This document shows positions 1-7,616 of a DNA stretch of 64,000 nt, in pieces. Source of the stretch: Bacteroides faecium (lineage in GTDB: Bacteria > Bacteroidota > Bacteroidia > Bacteroidales > Bacteroidaceae); the NCBI RefSeq assembly GCF_012113595.1, contig NZ_CP050831.1:6014001-6078000 (forward strand), written 5' to 3'. Every line of letters begins with the position of its first letter. The first letter of the stretch is position 1. The translations under genes and the position numbers were made by a program. The notes beneath the pieces were generated by a model. It ran no database searches, was not told the origin of the DNA, and worked only from the letters and a program-made list of their open reading frames with translations.

Positions 1-159
1 GATGGGACACAGACTTGTAAATTCAGGGCAGTTGAAACGTACCCAATAGTCATTCTGAGGATGCTTGTTATCAAAGGCTTCCAATACTTCAGGAGCATAA
101 TCTTGCTTATACTCGGTCTTTCTTCCTAATAAGGAAAGTTGGTCTTTTAATTCTGTCAT
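1..159 (-). CDS. queF: NADPH-dependent 7-cyano-7-deazaguanine reductase QueF (partial, N-terminus)
   Basis: The 53 visible codons begin MTELKDQLSLLGRKTEY and continue through YWVRFNCPEFTSLCPI, which matches the start of the QueF family. QueF reduces preQ0 to preQ1 in queuosine biosynthesis in the cytoplasm. The gene runs off the left edge, so the NADPH-binding part and most of the substrate pocket are not seen. The Cys in the FTSLCP segment is at the position of the QueF active-site cysteine that forms the thioimide with preQ0 (family knowledge). It lies on the same strand as queC and yhhQ but is separated from queC by 581 bp of repeat-rich non-coding DNA, so it may be transcribed separately. 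No clear TAnnTTTG promoter was found just upstream. Confidence 0.93.
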   Translation of the reverse strand, partial: MTELKDQLSLLGRKTEYKQDYAPEVLEAFDNKHPQNDYWVRFNCPEFTSLCPI

Positions 160-210
160 TTGTACTCGTTTACTACCACCTCTACATTATACAAAAAACG
201 CATTTCCTCT

Positions 211-309
211 TTCACCTATCACCGGCCAGACTCAAATACCTTATTTATAAGCATTTGAGTGGTGAATGATTCATTTTACAACCTATCACCGTATCTATCA
301 CCTATCACC
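211..309. repeat. CTATCACC-type heptamer iterons
   Basis: CACCTATCACC occurs at 213-223. ACCTATCACC occurs at 281-290 and is followed by TATCACCTATCACC at 296-309. Neighbouring copies are spaced 7 bp apart in direct orientation. Similar heptamers in the opposite orientation (GTGACAGGTGACAG) lie at 693-706, so the interval is flanked by inverted TRTCACC iterons. Confidence 0.7.
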
Positions 310-360
310 ATCAATTCTCCCCCCACGGCTGCTTTGTCCCCGCCTTGCTTGTTACGAAAC

Positions 361-532
361 GTTACATGTGGTCAAACAAAGTGTTTCATGCCTTGAAACA
401 AATGGTTTCATTACTTGAAACAAAGAGTTTCAAGCCTTGGAACTGATAGTTTCAAGCAATAGAAACTTTAGTTTCCTACCGTTGAAACTTTAGTTTCTCA
501 CCGATGAAACAACAGTTTCAAGCCGTTGAAAC
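361..532. repeat. 22-bp-period dyad array, GAAAC-N4/5-GTTTC
   Basis: GTTTC occurs at 383, 405, 427, 449, 471, 493 and 515, exactly 22 bp apart seven times. A degenerate GTTAC sits at 361. The partner half-site GAAAC occurs at 395, 417, 439 (as GGAAC), 462, 484, 506 and 528, with a degenerate CAAAC at 373. Each unit is an imperfect dyad of 14-15 bp followed by a variable 7-8 bp spacer. Repeats are too short and spacers too small for CRISPR. Confidence 0.9.
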
Positions 533-592
533 TAAATTGAGCCAATACGTTCCGAACAGAAGCTACGACCATTCTATTCATTAGAACTTACC

Positions 593-706
593 GGTGACAG
601 TAGATGTGACGGAAAAATGTCTGGTTTAGTTGCTGTCACCACTTGCTGTCACAGTCTATTCATCTTACATTCAAATGGTTAACAACTAAAGTGTGACAGG
701 TGACAG
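593..706. repeat. GTGACAG / CTGTCAC direct and inverted repeats
   Basis: GGTGACAG (593) and TGTGAC (605) are followed by two GCTGTCAC copies (632 and 645) and then by the tandem TGTGACAGGTGACAGC (692-707). The last element is close to the reverse complement of the pair at 632-653. It mirrors the CACC heptamers at 211-309 on the other side of the GAAAC/GTTTC array. Confidence 0.65.
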
Positions 707-722
707 CAAAAAATGCATTTTT

Positions 723-740
723 TATCTCTATGTAGAGATA
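723..740 (-). terminator. Hairpin after queC
   Basis: TATCTCTA-TG-TAGAGATA is a perfect inverted repeat directly after the queC stop codon (741-743). It is followed on the minus strand by the A/T-rich palindrome at 708-723. It probably ends the yhhQ-queC transcript. Confidence 0.5.
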
Positions 741-1400
741 TTATTGATTCTTACTTTTTAAATACTTTTCCAGTCCTTCCCGACGCAGCGTACAAGCCGG
801 ACAATGCCCGCAACCATCTCCCTGAACACCATTATAGCATGTCAAAGTCTCGGTGCGAACCAGCTCCAATACTCCCAATTCGTCTGCCAAAGCCCATGTT
901 TCCGCTTTATCAATCCACATCAGAGGGGTATGAATCACAAATTGTTCATCCATAGCCAGGTTCAATGTTACATTGAGGGACTTTATAAATGCATCGCGGC
1001 AATCGGGGTAACCGCTGAAATCTGTTTGTGAAACTCCTGTTATCAAGTGATTGATACCGCGTTCGCGGGCATATACTGCCGCAATACTTAGAAAGAACAG
1101 GTTGCGTCCCGGAACAAATGTATTGGGAGCACTATCTGCCGGTTTCTCTTGGTCCATCACCATTGTAGCGTCGGTCAGGGAGTTACGTCCCAGTTGTCCG
1201 ATGAAGGATACATCCATCACATCAAATTCCACTTCCGCCTTACGGGCTATTTCCCGTGCCAGTTCCACTTCTTTCTGATGTTTCTGACCATACAGGAAAC
1301 TCAGGGCATATACTTTTTTAAAGTTGCGTTTCGCCCAATACAGGCAAGTGGTGGAATCCTGTCCGCCACTGAACACAACTAATGCTGCTTCTCTATTCAT
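741..1400 (-). CDS. queC: 7-cyano-7-deazaguanine synthase QueC
   Basis: The 219-residue protein carries the N-type ATP pyrophosphatase P-loop SGGQDS at residues 11-16. Near the C-terminus it has the zinc-binding set Cys188, Cys197, Cys200 and Cys203. QueC converts 7-carboxy-7-deazaguanine to preQ0 using ATP and ammonia, in the cytoplasm. Length and start are normal for the family. It begins 8 bp after the yhhQ stop on the same strand, so the two are almost certainly cotranscribed. That pairs preQ0 synthesis with a queuosine-precursor transporter. Confidence 0.96.
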   Translation of the reverse strand: MNREAALVVFSGGQDSTTCLYWAKRNFKKVYALSFLYGQKHQKEVELAREIARKAEVEFDVMDVSFIGQLGRNSLTDATMVMDQEKPADSAPNTFVPGRNLFFLSIAAVYARERGINHLITGVSQTDFSGYPDCRDAFIKSLNVTLNLAMDEQFVIHTPLMWIDKAETWALADELGVLELVRTETLTCYNGVQGDGCGHCPACTLRREGLEKYLKSKNQ

Positions 1401-1408
1401 TATCTATC

Positions 1409-2089
1409 TTAAATATCTTTGACTTTCAGTACGTTGTAGGAGATATCGGTATCGTAGACATCGCTACCGTCTATTTTCTTGATGGCTTTTACCACACGGA
1501 TAGTCACCGGAAGAATCATCACTTCATACATGGATTTCAGTACGATTTGGATTCCCATCATTATGAGCAGTTCTTTCCAGGCAATAATCCCGCCAAAAGC
1601 TACCGGAAAGAAAATCAATGAATCTGCCGTCTCCCCTACAACAGTCGACCAAATGGCACGGGCGGAAAAGTTACGCCCCTGGCTGGCTACTTTCATCTTA
1701 CTCATCACATATGCATTGAGGAACGAACCGACCAAGAATGCCATCAGACTGGCAGCCACAATGCGGGGAGCCATACCGAATACAAAATCAAAATGTTCCT
1801 CTCCTTCCCAAAAAGGAGCAGCCGGAATGGCAACTGCTATCAGTCCGAGGGCTACAACAAAGAAGTTCATCGCAAAACCGCTCCAAATGATAAGGCGCGC
1901 TTTCTTGAACCCCCAAACTTCGGCGATACAATCATTGATAATATAAGAAATAGGAAAAACCAATAATCCGGCGGTCACGGTCAGGCTACCGATTTGGATT
2001 ACTTTCGTTTCAAGAAGATTGGCTGCGATAAGGCATACATTAAAAAGAATGCCGAGCAGCATAAAAGGTACAGATACTTTCTCTTTCAT
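1409..2089 (-). CDS. yhhQ: Queuosine precursor transporter (YhhQ family)
   Basis: This 226-residue hydrophobic protein has about six membrane segments and the family-typical regions FPISYIINDCIAEVWGFKKAR and ETADSLIFFPVAF. YhhQ/ECF-type proteins import queuosine precursors (preQ0/preQ1 or queuine) through the inner membrane. It is the first gene of the yhhQ-queC pair, with a TATCTTTG promoter element at 2170-2177 and a leader of about 75 nt. The leader contains a possible small hairpin with an A-rich tail next to the start codon, described separately. Confidence 0.93.
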   Translation of the reverse strand: MKEKVSVPFMLLGILFNVCLIAANLLETKVIQIGSLTVTAGLLVFPISYIINDCIAEVWGFKKARLIIWSGFAMNFFVVALGLIAVAIPAAPFWEGEEHFDFVFGMAPRIVAASLMAFLVGSFLNAYVMSKMKVASQGRNFSARAIWSTVVGETADSLIFFPVAFGGIIAWKELLIMMGIQIVLKSMYEVMILPVTIRVVKAIKKIDGSDVYDTDISYNVLKVKDI

Positions 2090-2129
2090 AATTCCTGTTT
2101 TTTACGTGGTGTTCTAGAATACACGACCG
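2090..2129 (-). promoter_or_regulatory. Possible preQ1-type riboswitch in the yhhQ leader (weak)
   Basis: Read on the minus strand, the leader holds a short stem (GUGU with ACAC), a loop containing UUCU, then an A-rich stretch UAAAAAACAGGA ending at the start codon. The AGGA could pair with UUCU in the loop, as in the H-type pseudoknot of preQ1-I aptamers. The location ahead of a queuosine transporter fits. The conserved preQ1-I core residues are not clearly present, so this is a suggestion only. Confidence 0.25.
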
Positions 2130-2169
2130 CTATTCACGGCATCAAATGTCTTTTTATTCTTTCGGGCTG

Positions 2170-2177
2170 CAAAGATA
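2170..2177 (-). promoter_or_regulatory. Bacteroides -7 element for yhhQ-queC
   Basis: Minus-strand TATCTTTG matches the TAnnTTTG consensus. It would start transcription near 2163 and give a leader of about 75 nt. Confidence 0.7.
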
Positions 2178-2275
2178 GAATAAAAAAGTGAGAAGGCAAA
2201 AAGAGATGTATATAAAGTAAATACTTAAACCTAGAGCTATTCTAAATCTACATATCAAGAGACAAACTCTTTTCG

Positions 2276-2686
2276 CTATTCTAAATATAACGAAACAAAC
2301 ACATAATTAGAATCTAAAACATGATTCTTATACGCAAGAACAGCTCTCCTAATATGTTCGATGGTTTCAGACTTTACTTTTTCTTTTTGAGATAGTAATG
2401 ATGATTCATTCAAAAAATGAGATTTTCTAATTCCATATAGTTCCACTTTTATTCTCAGACCTTCTTCTTCTTTTATATAGTTGATATAAACAACAGAGAA
2501 ATGCGTATTCTTACTTTTGTCAAAAGCATATTTTGCCATCTTCGTCTCGCTGTAGGATGTTCCATCCAAATATACAGAATCAATAGAATAACCTATAATG
2601 CTTTCAATCTCCACCATGTCCTTTTTATTTAACATATATATAAAACCGACCGGCAGTTTTTTACCTGAATACTCCATACCATACAC
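2276..2686 (-). CDS. Hypothetical protein, 136 aa
   Basis: I do not recognise this family. The protein is soluble, has no signal peptide and no Cys. It reads as a mixed alpha/beta fold with a central region VEIESIIGYSIDSVYLDG and a Lys/Glu-rich C-terminal helix (about residues 95-120). It is distinctly AT-rich compared with neighbours, consistent with recent acquisition or weak selection. Support for a real gene is a TATATTTG promoter element at 2743-2750, giving a leader of about 50 nt. Nothing in the context points to a function. Confidence 0.6.
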   Translation of the reverse strand: MYGMEYSGKKLPVGFIYMLNKKDMVEIESIIGYSIDSVYLDGTSYSETKMAKYAFDKSKNTHFSVVYINYIKEEEGLRIKVELYGIRKSHFLNESSLLSQKEKVKSETIEHIRRAVLAYKNHVLDSNYVFVSLYLE

Positions 2687-2742
2687 AAATTAAATTTTCA
2701 AAACGTCTTTAAGCAAAAAGCTATCTCACAGACTTCCTATGC

Positions 2743-2750
2743 CAAATATA
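2743..2750 (-). promoter_or_regulatory. -7 element for the hypothetical gene at 2276-2686
   Basis: Minus-strand TATATTTG fits TAnnTTTG and lies about 57 bp ahead of the start codon. Confidence 0.55.
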
Positions 2751-2848
2751 CAAAATTAACCCCAAAAAAGAACAACGATTAATTCTTATTTTAGAGAGTA
2801 TGTTCAGAAACATTCTTTGCATCAACTAACATTCTGTTTCATATGCAT

Positions 2849-2888
2849 AAGCCTTCCCATCAGCATTATATTCTTGATAGGAAGGCTT
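2849..2888 (-). terminator. Hairpin downstream of the ECF sigma gene
   Basis: Arms AAGCCTTCC (2849-2857) and GGAAGGCTT (2880-2888) flank an AT-rich loop in which ATCA and TGAT can extend the stem. It is the first strong hairpin after the sigma stop at 2936. No long T-run follows on the minus strand. Confidence 0.5.
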
Positions 2889-2935
2889 TCAACTTTGACC
2901 TTAAAACACATCACTCAATCAATCAGGAGTATGCG

Positions 2936-3442
2936 TCAGGATGAGAAATCTTTCAATTCCTCTTTCAACCGCTTGCGGATGAAAAATAAACGGCTCTTCA
3001 CCGTCCCCATCGGCAATCCTAATTTATCGGCAATTTCTCTATATTTAAATCCGGCGACAAACATCTGGAAGGGTACTTTCATTTCTTCCGGTATCGAATG
3101 TATCACACGATATAGTTGCTTCATATCATAAGTAAATTCAAATCTATCGGCATCTTCATCTTCAATCAAATACTGTTGGTTGATAGAATAAGTATCATCT
3201 ATCACATTCATTTCACGAACCGAACGGCGATAGTTGTTCACGAAAATATTGCGCATGAGTGTGTACATCCACCCTTTCAGATTCTTACTGTACGTAAACT
3301 TCTCATGATTATCCAATGCCTGCAATACACAGTCTTGAACTAAATCATTGGCTGAATCACGGTCTGCCGTCAACTTGTATGCAAAGCGATGCAAATCCGG
3401 CTGTATGTCTAATATTCCTTGTGTAAATTCTACTTTTCCCAT
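2936..3442 (-). CDS. ECF-type RNA polymerase sigma factor (stand-alone)
   Basis: The 168-residue protein shows sigma region 2 at about residues 10-75, including RDSANDLVQDCVLQAL and LKGWMYTLMRNIFVNNYRR. Region 4 lies at about 110-160, with IPEEMKVPFQMFVAGFKYRE and a helix-turn-helix ending GTVKSRLFFIRKRLK. It directs RNA polymerase to a dedicated promoter set. Unlike the sigma factor at 45656-46243 it has no adjacent anti-sigma gene in the window, so it may be controlled by expression or by a distant partner. It is divergent from the DcaP-like porin at 3606, which is one possible target (inference). Confidence 0.93.
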   Translation of the reverse strand: MGKVEFTQGILDIQPDLHRFAYKLTADRDSANDLVQDCVLQALDNHEKFTYSKNLKGWMYTLMRNIFVNNYRRSVREMNVIDDTYSINQQYLIEDEDADRFEFTYDMKQLYRVIHSIPEEMKVPFQMFVAGFKYREIADKLGLPMGTVKSRLFFIRKRLKEELKDFSS

Positions 3443-3605
3443 CGTCGTATTTCTTTTATCTGATTAGTACGGTACAAAGATCCGCTTTTTTAGAATGAAT
3501 ATAAATAGCAATTCTTCCGATTAGTTTGGCAATTTTTCCTTTGGGCTTTTCAACCATTTCTTTTTTTAGTTGTTCATTGGGCATTCACCTAAAACTTAAC
3601 TGATA

Positions 3606-4895
3606 ATGAAAACAAGTTTTAAAATGGTAGCTATGCTACTGGGGATGGGAATTTTCCCCCTCTGTGCTAATGCACAAAAGAAGGTAGTCATCGAAGATGA
3701 AGAACCTAATTCTATCATGTTCGTCTCCCGGGATAAGGCAGGAGATGAAATTATCCGCATCATGAATGACCGTTCACAGATGCGTTTCCATGATCCGAAC
3801 GCTCCCCGCTTTCTGCTCACCGACCAAAAAGGAAAATTTGCTTTAGGCATCGGCGGATATGTCCGTGCAACGGCGGAGTATGACTTTAACGGGATTGTTG
3901 ACGACGTGGATTTCTATCCGGCATTGATTCCCCAACCGGGAAAAGGAAATTTTGCCAAGAATCAATTTCAGATGGATATCACTACTTCTACCCTATTCCT
4001 TAAATTGGTAGGACGCACGAAACATCTCGGCGACTTCGTGGTTTACACCGCCGGTAACTTCCGCGGTGACGGAAAGACTTTTGAACTGCAAAATGCGTAT
4101 GCCCAATTCCTCGGTTTCACCATCGGATACAGTTATGGTTCGTTCATGGATCTTTCCGCTCTTCCGCCTACTATCGATTTTGCAGGTCCTAACGGTTCAG
4201 CCTTTTACCGCACCACGCAATTAAGCTATATGTGCGATAAGTTGAAAAACTGGAAATTCGGTGTAGCCATGGAGATGCCTTCGGTAGACGGCACGGCTAA
4301 CAGTGATGTTTCTATCAATACCCAACGGATGCCGGACTTCGCTGCTTCCGCACAATACAACTGGAACAGTAACAGTCATATCAAACTAGGTGCTATCGTG
4401 CGCAGTATGACTTATTCAAGTAATGTATATGACAAGGCATATTCTACAACCGGATTCGGTCTGCAAGCATCCACAACTTTCAATATCACAAAGAAGTTGC
4501 AGGCTTACGGACAGTTCAACTATGGTAAGGGTATCGGTTCTTACCTGAATGATTTAAGTAATCTGAATGTGGACATTGTTCCCGATCCCGATGATGCAGG
4601 AAAGATGCAGGTGCTTCCGATGTTGGGATGGTATGCCGGATTACAATATAATTTTTGCCCGAATTTCTTTGTATCGGGTACGTATAGTTTATCCAGACTT
4701 TATTCAGAAAATGGGTATCCAAGTGAAAACCCGGAATCTTATCGTAAAGGACAGTATCTTGTAGCTAATGCTTTTTGGAATGTAAGCAGTAACCTACAAG
4801 TGGGTGTCGAATATTTGAGAGGATGGCGCAGTGATTTCAGTTCTTCAACCCGTCACGCCAATCGGCTGAATATGTTGGTACAGTATTCTTTCTAA
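3606..4895 (+). CDS. DcaP-like outer-membrane porin
   Basis: A signal peptide (residues 1-23, ending CANA|Q) is followed by about 60 residues with RSQMRFHDPNAPRFLLT, and then a Gly/aromatic-rich beta-barrel. The last residue is Phe (VQYSF), the usual sorting signal of outer-membrane barrels. The pattern KGKFALGIGGYVRATAEYDFNG followed by amphipathic strands fits the DcaP/porin-like family in Bacteroidetes. The likely role is passive entry of small, often anionic, solutes, but the substrate cannot be read from the sequence. The gene is monocistronic, with a terminator at 4923-4954, and is divergent from an ECF sigma gene. Confidence 0.8.
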   Translation: MKTSFKMVAMLLGMGIFPLCANAQKKVVIEDEEPNSIMFVSRDKAGDEIIRIMNDRSQMRFHDPNAPRFLLTDQKGKFALGIGGYVRATAEYDFNGIVDDVDFYPALIPQPGKGNFAKNQFQMDITTSTLFLKLVGRTKHLGDFVVYTAGNFRGDGKTFELQNAYAQFLGFTIGYSYGSFMDLSALPPTIDFAGPNGSAFYRTTQLSYMCDKLKNWKFGVAMEMPSVDGTANSDVSINTQRMPDFAASAQYNWNSNSHIKLGAIVRSMTYSSNVYDKAYSTTGFGLQASTTFNITKKLQAYGQFNYGKGIGSYLNDLSNLNVDIVPDPDDAGKMQVLPMLGWYAGLQYNFCPNFFVSGTYSLSRLYSENGYPSENPESYRKGQYLVANAFWNVSSNLQVGVEYLRGWRSDFSSSTRHANRLNMLVQYSF

Positions 4896-4922
4896 ACTAA
4901 TATAAATTGATATAGAATTAAA

Positions 4923-4954
4923 AAGCCGCCTCAACCCAATGTTTGAGACGGCTT
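4923..4954. terminator. Bidirectional terminator between the porin and FadL-type genes
   Basis: AAGCCG-c-CTCAA (4923-4934) pairs with TTGAG-a-CGGCTT (4943-4954), leaving one internal mismatch. It lies between two convergent stop codons and is flanked by A- and T-rich tracts. Confidence 0.75.
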
Positions 4955-4981
4955 CTTATATATAAAGATTGGATTATGAAA

Positions 4982-6343
4982 TCAGAATCTATAATCCAAG
5001 CTCACACCAAACACTTTGTTGGTACGGCTATATACATTAGTACCGGGCAACCCTGTACCATTATAGTTCTTTGAAGTTTTTGTATAATCTTCATAAGTAG
5101 TCCACATATATCCGACATTCAAAGCTGCTCTTTCACTCAATTTCACTTTCGCTCCAACACCCAATGTATAAGAGTCACAAGAGAAACTTGTATCACTTTG
5201 GAAATCGTCAGATAATCCGTAGTCAGTGATCTGTCCGCCACAACTCAATGTCAATTGCTTGATTACATCCCACTCAATACCCATTAAATATTCATTAGTA
5301 CCCTTAGTCAGAAACTTCTGTTTATCACCAGCCATTCCCGCTTTCTTGTCATCATAGAAGTGATATTCTACAGATGCACGTAATACCGGCAAAATCTCAT
5401 AGGCAGCAGCAACCGAAAGCATAGAAGGAATATCATTAGGAGTATTCACACCATGTTTGAAAGCAGCTAACGCACCATTCTCTTCTGTATTTTTTTTCGT
5501 ATTGTTTTCTATATTCAAGTTCGTCTTGAACTCATATTTAGCACCAAAATTAAATTTACCGAACTTGGCATCCACACCGATAACCGGAGTCAATCCCCAG
5601 CCGGTTTGATCGCAATCCAATGCCAAATTCATTAAATCCTTGCCGCCATAACTTTCTTTCAATTTAGCATCCAAATAACCTTCATAGCCACCTGAAAAAT
5701 AGTTCATACGGCCACCACCAAATACAGAAAGCCAGTCATTGATTTTGTAAGACAAGCCTAATTGTACGGAGTAGATATATTGTTTACCATCCATCGCACT
5801 GTTAATATCGTACATATTGGGAGTCACAATCGGACTTTGCCCTTGCGTTTTTTTATAATTTTCTACACTAGTTTGAAAAATACCCGCCATAGCCAATGAC
5901 TCGAACATAGGCAGACCGTCATCAAACGAAGCCTTTCCACCTCCACCAGTGATAGCAAAAAAACCAGAAATGGTCCAATCACCTTTTTTATAAGCTGCAA
6001 ATACACTGGGAATAATCGGCGCAGCAGCTTTACCTTTATAATACTTATTAAAATCGGAAACGGTAGGAGTTGCACCATCAAGACCACTATATGTCATAAA
6101 GCTAGCATCAATATTTCTCGTCTGAAAAGCACTCTGAATACTCAATCCCACATGAAAACCGTCATTCGGCAAAAATGCCAAACCGGCCGGATTGGACAGG
6201 GCACCATCAATTTCGATAGTGGCACCACGAGATAACATACGAAGAAAAGCAGCGTGTTGATTAGTATTTGTCAGAAGACCTCCGGCAAAAGTTGGAATTG
6301 AAACGATTAGCATTACAAATCCAATCAAGGAAATTTTTCTCAT
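4982..6343 (-). CDS. OmpP1/FadL/TodX-family outer-membrane transporter
   Basis: The 453-residue precursor has a signal peptide of about 20 residues (MRKISLIGFVMLIVSIPTFA). It then shows the FadL-family N-terminal pattern GGLLTNTNQHAAFLRMLSRG followed by ALSNPAGLAFL. The remainder is a beta-barrel ending in YRF. FadL-type proteins let hydrophobic compounds cross the outer membrane by lateral diffusion. The substrate is unknown here. A TATCTTTG promoter element lies at 6372-6379, giving a short leader of about 20 nt. The gene is single and ends at the bidirectional terminator shared with the porin gene. Confidence 0.88.
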   Translation of the reverse strand: MRKISLIGFVMLIVSIPTFAGGLLTNTNQHAAFLRMLSRGATIEIDGALSNPAGLAFLPNDGFHVGLSIQSAFQTRNIDASFMTYSGLDGATPTVSDFNKYYKGKAAAPIIPSVFAAYKKGDWTISGFFAITGGGGKASFDDGLPMFESLAMAGIFQTSVENYKKTQGQSPIVTPNMYDINSAMDGKQYIYSVQLGLSYKINDWLSVFGGGRMNYFSGGYEGYLDAKLKESYGGKDLMNLALDCDQTGWGLTPVIGVDAKFGKFNFGAKYEFKTNLNIENNTKKNTEENGALAAFKHGVNTPNDIPSMLSVAAAYEILPVLRASVEYHFYDDKKAGMAGDKQKFLTKGTNEYLMGIEWDVIKQLTLSCGGQITDYGLSDDFQSDTSFSCDSYTLGVGAKVKLSERAALNVGYMWTTYEDYTKTSKNYNGTGLPGTNVYSRTNKVFGVSLDYRF

Positions 6344-6371
6344 CTAAATCTTTTTTAAATTATTTCGGGCG

Positions 6372-6379
6372 CAAAGATA
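6372..6379 (-). promoter_or_regulatory. -7 element for the FadL-type gene
   Basis: Minus-strand TATCTTTG, 29 bp ahead of the start codon. Confidence 0.7.
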
Positions 6380-6551
6380 CAACATTATTGCACACGGGAG
6401 ATATGTTTGTGCACTTATTTTCATTTATCCGCCTATTTTAATTGAAAAAACAAACTGTTTCTAATGAAACAATCTAGATTTATCATCATACGGAGAGTAA
6501 ACAAATCCACCTGTTTTTACGTTTTTATAGTATAACAAATTATAGAATAAT

Positions 6552-7556
6552 ATGATGGGCTATACTATTGCATTTTTTGGCACAAAGCCTTATGACGAGT
6601 CTTCTTTCAATGATAAAAACAAAGAGTTCGGATTTGAGATACGCTATTATAAAGGACATCTGAATAAGAACAATGTACTACTGACGCAAGGCGTAGATGC
6701 CGTATGTATCTTTGTTAATGATGTTGCCGACACAGAAGTAATCCGTGTCATGGCAGCGAATGGAGTAAAACTGCTGGCACTACGATGTGCGGGATTCAAC
6801 AATGTGGATTTGAATGCGGCTGCCGCTGCCGGAATCACCGTAGTACGCGTTCCTGCTTACTCCCCCTATGCGGTTGCCGAATACACGGTGGCTCTTATGC
6901 TATCGTTGAATCGTAAAATTCCACGTGCTTCCTGGCGTACTAAGGACGGCAATTTCTCCCTTCATGGCTTGATGGGATTTGATATGCACGGAAAGACGGC
7001 AGGTATCATCGGCACAGGAAAAATAGCGAAAATTTTGATTCATATCCTAAGAGGGTTTGGTATGAACGTGCTGGCATATGACCTCTACCCTGATTATAAC
7101 TTCGCACGGGAAGAGCAGATTGTTTATACTTCACTGGACGAATTATATCATAGTTCGGATATTATCTCCCTACACTGCCCGCTCACTGAAGAAACGAAAT
7201 ACCTTATCAATGACTACTCTATCGGTAAGATGAAAGACGGAGTAATGATTATCAATACCGGTCGCGGACAGTTGATTCATACCAATGCACTGATTGAAGG
7301 GTTAAAGAATAAGAAAATCGGTTCCGCTGGTCTGGACGTATATGAAGAAGAAAGCGAGTACTTCTACGAAGACCAGTCCGACCGCATCATCGACGATGAT
7401 GTGCTTGCCCGCCTGCTCTCGTTCAATAATGTGATTGTCACCTCCCATCAGGCATTCTTCACACGCGAAGCGATGGAGAATATCGCCTTGACAACCTTGC
7501 AAAACATAAAAGATTTTATCAATCACAAACCTCTGCTAAATGAAGTGAAGAGATAA
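6552..7556 (+). CDS. ldhA: D-lactate dehydrogenase-like 2-hydroxyacid dehydrogenase
   Basis: The 334-residue protein belongs to the D-isomer-specific 2-hydroxyacid dehydrogenases. It has the NAD-binding GTGKIA at residues 154-159 and the catalytic set Arg238 (NTGRG), a Glu in the DVYEEE segment near 267, and His299 (TSHQAFFT). These match D-LDH, which reduces pyruvate to D-lactate with NADH in the cytoplasm and serves redox balance in fermentation. Two ATGs are adjacent (6552 and 6555) and either could be used. It heads a plus-strand run with pirin and pdxH, but no clear promoter was identified. Confidence 0.88.
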   Translation: MMGYTIAFFGTKPYDESSFNDKNKEFGFEIRYYKGHLNKNNVLLTQGVDAVCIFVNDVADTEVIRVMAANGVKLLALRCAGFNNVDLNAAAAAGITVVRVPAYSPYAVAEYTVALMLSLNRKIPRASWRTKDGNFSLHGLMGFDMHGKTAGIIGTGKIAKILIHILRGFGMNVLAYDLYPDYNFAREEQIVYTSLDELYHSSDIISLHCPLTEETKYLINDYSIGKMKDGVMIINTGRGQLIHTNALIEGLKNKKIGSAGLDVYEEESEYFYEDQSDRIIDDDVLARLLSFNNVIVTSHQAFFTREAMENIALTTLQNIKDFINHKPLLNEVKR

Positions 7557-7616
7557 AACTTTTAATCTATTGCTTTGTTTACATGATATATAATCAACAA
7601 GAAAAAGGAGATAATT

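Larger units (their letters stand above)
160..740. other. Non-coding, repeat-rich interval between queF and queC
   Basis: No credible gene is present in these 581 bp. The content is, in order: CACC-type heptamer repeats (211-309), a 22-bp-period GTTTC/GAAAC array (361-532), GTGAC/GTCAC repeats (593-705), a 16-bp palindrome AAAAAATGCATTTTTT (708-723) and a perfect 8-bp-arm hairpin next to the queC stop (723-740). It splits what would otherwise be a compact queuosine operon. Whether it was inserted cannot be decided from one genome. Confidence 0.8.

Noticed and set aside
361..532. CRISPR array
   Set aside because: Conserved parts are 5-bp half-sites, spacers are 4-8 bp, and no cas gene is present. 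The period of 22 bp is too short for repeat plus spacer.
708..723. Palindrome AAAAAATGCATTTTTT as an operator
   Set aside because: A and T runs make such palindromes frequent in AT-rich intergenic DNA, and it lies at the 3' side of queC, not at a promoter.
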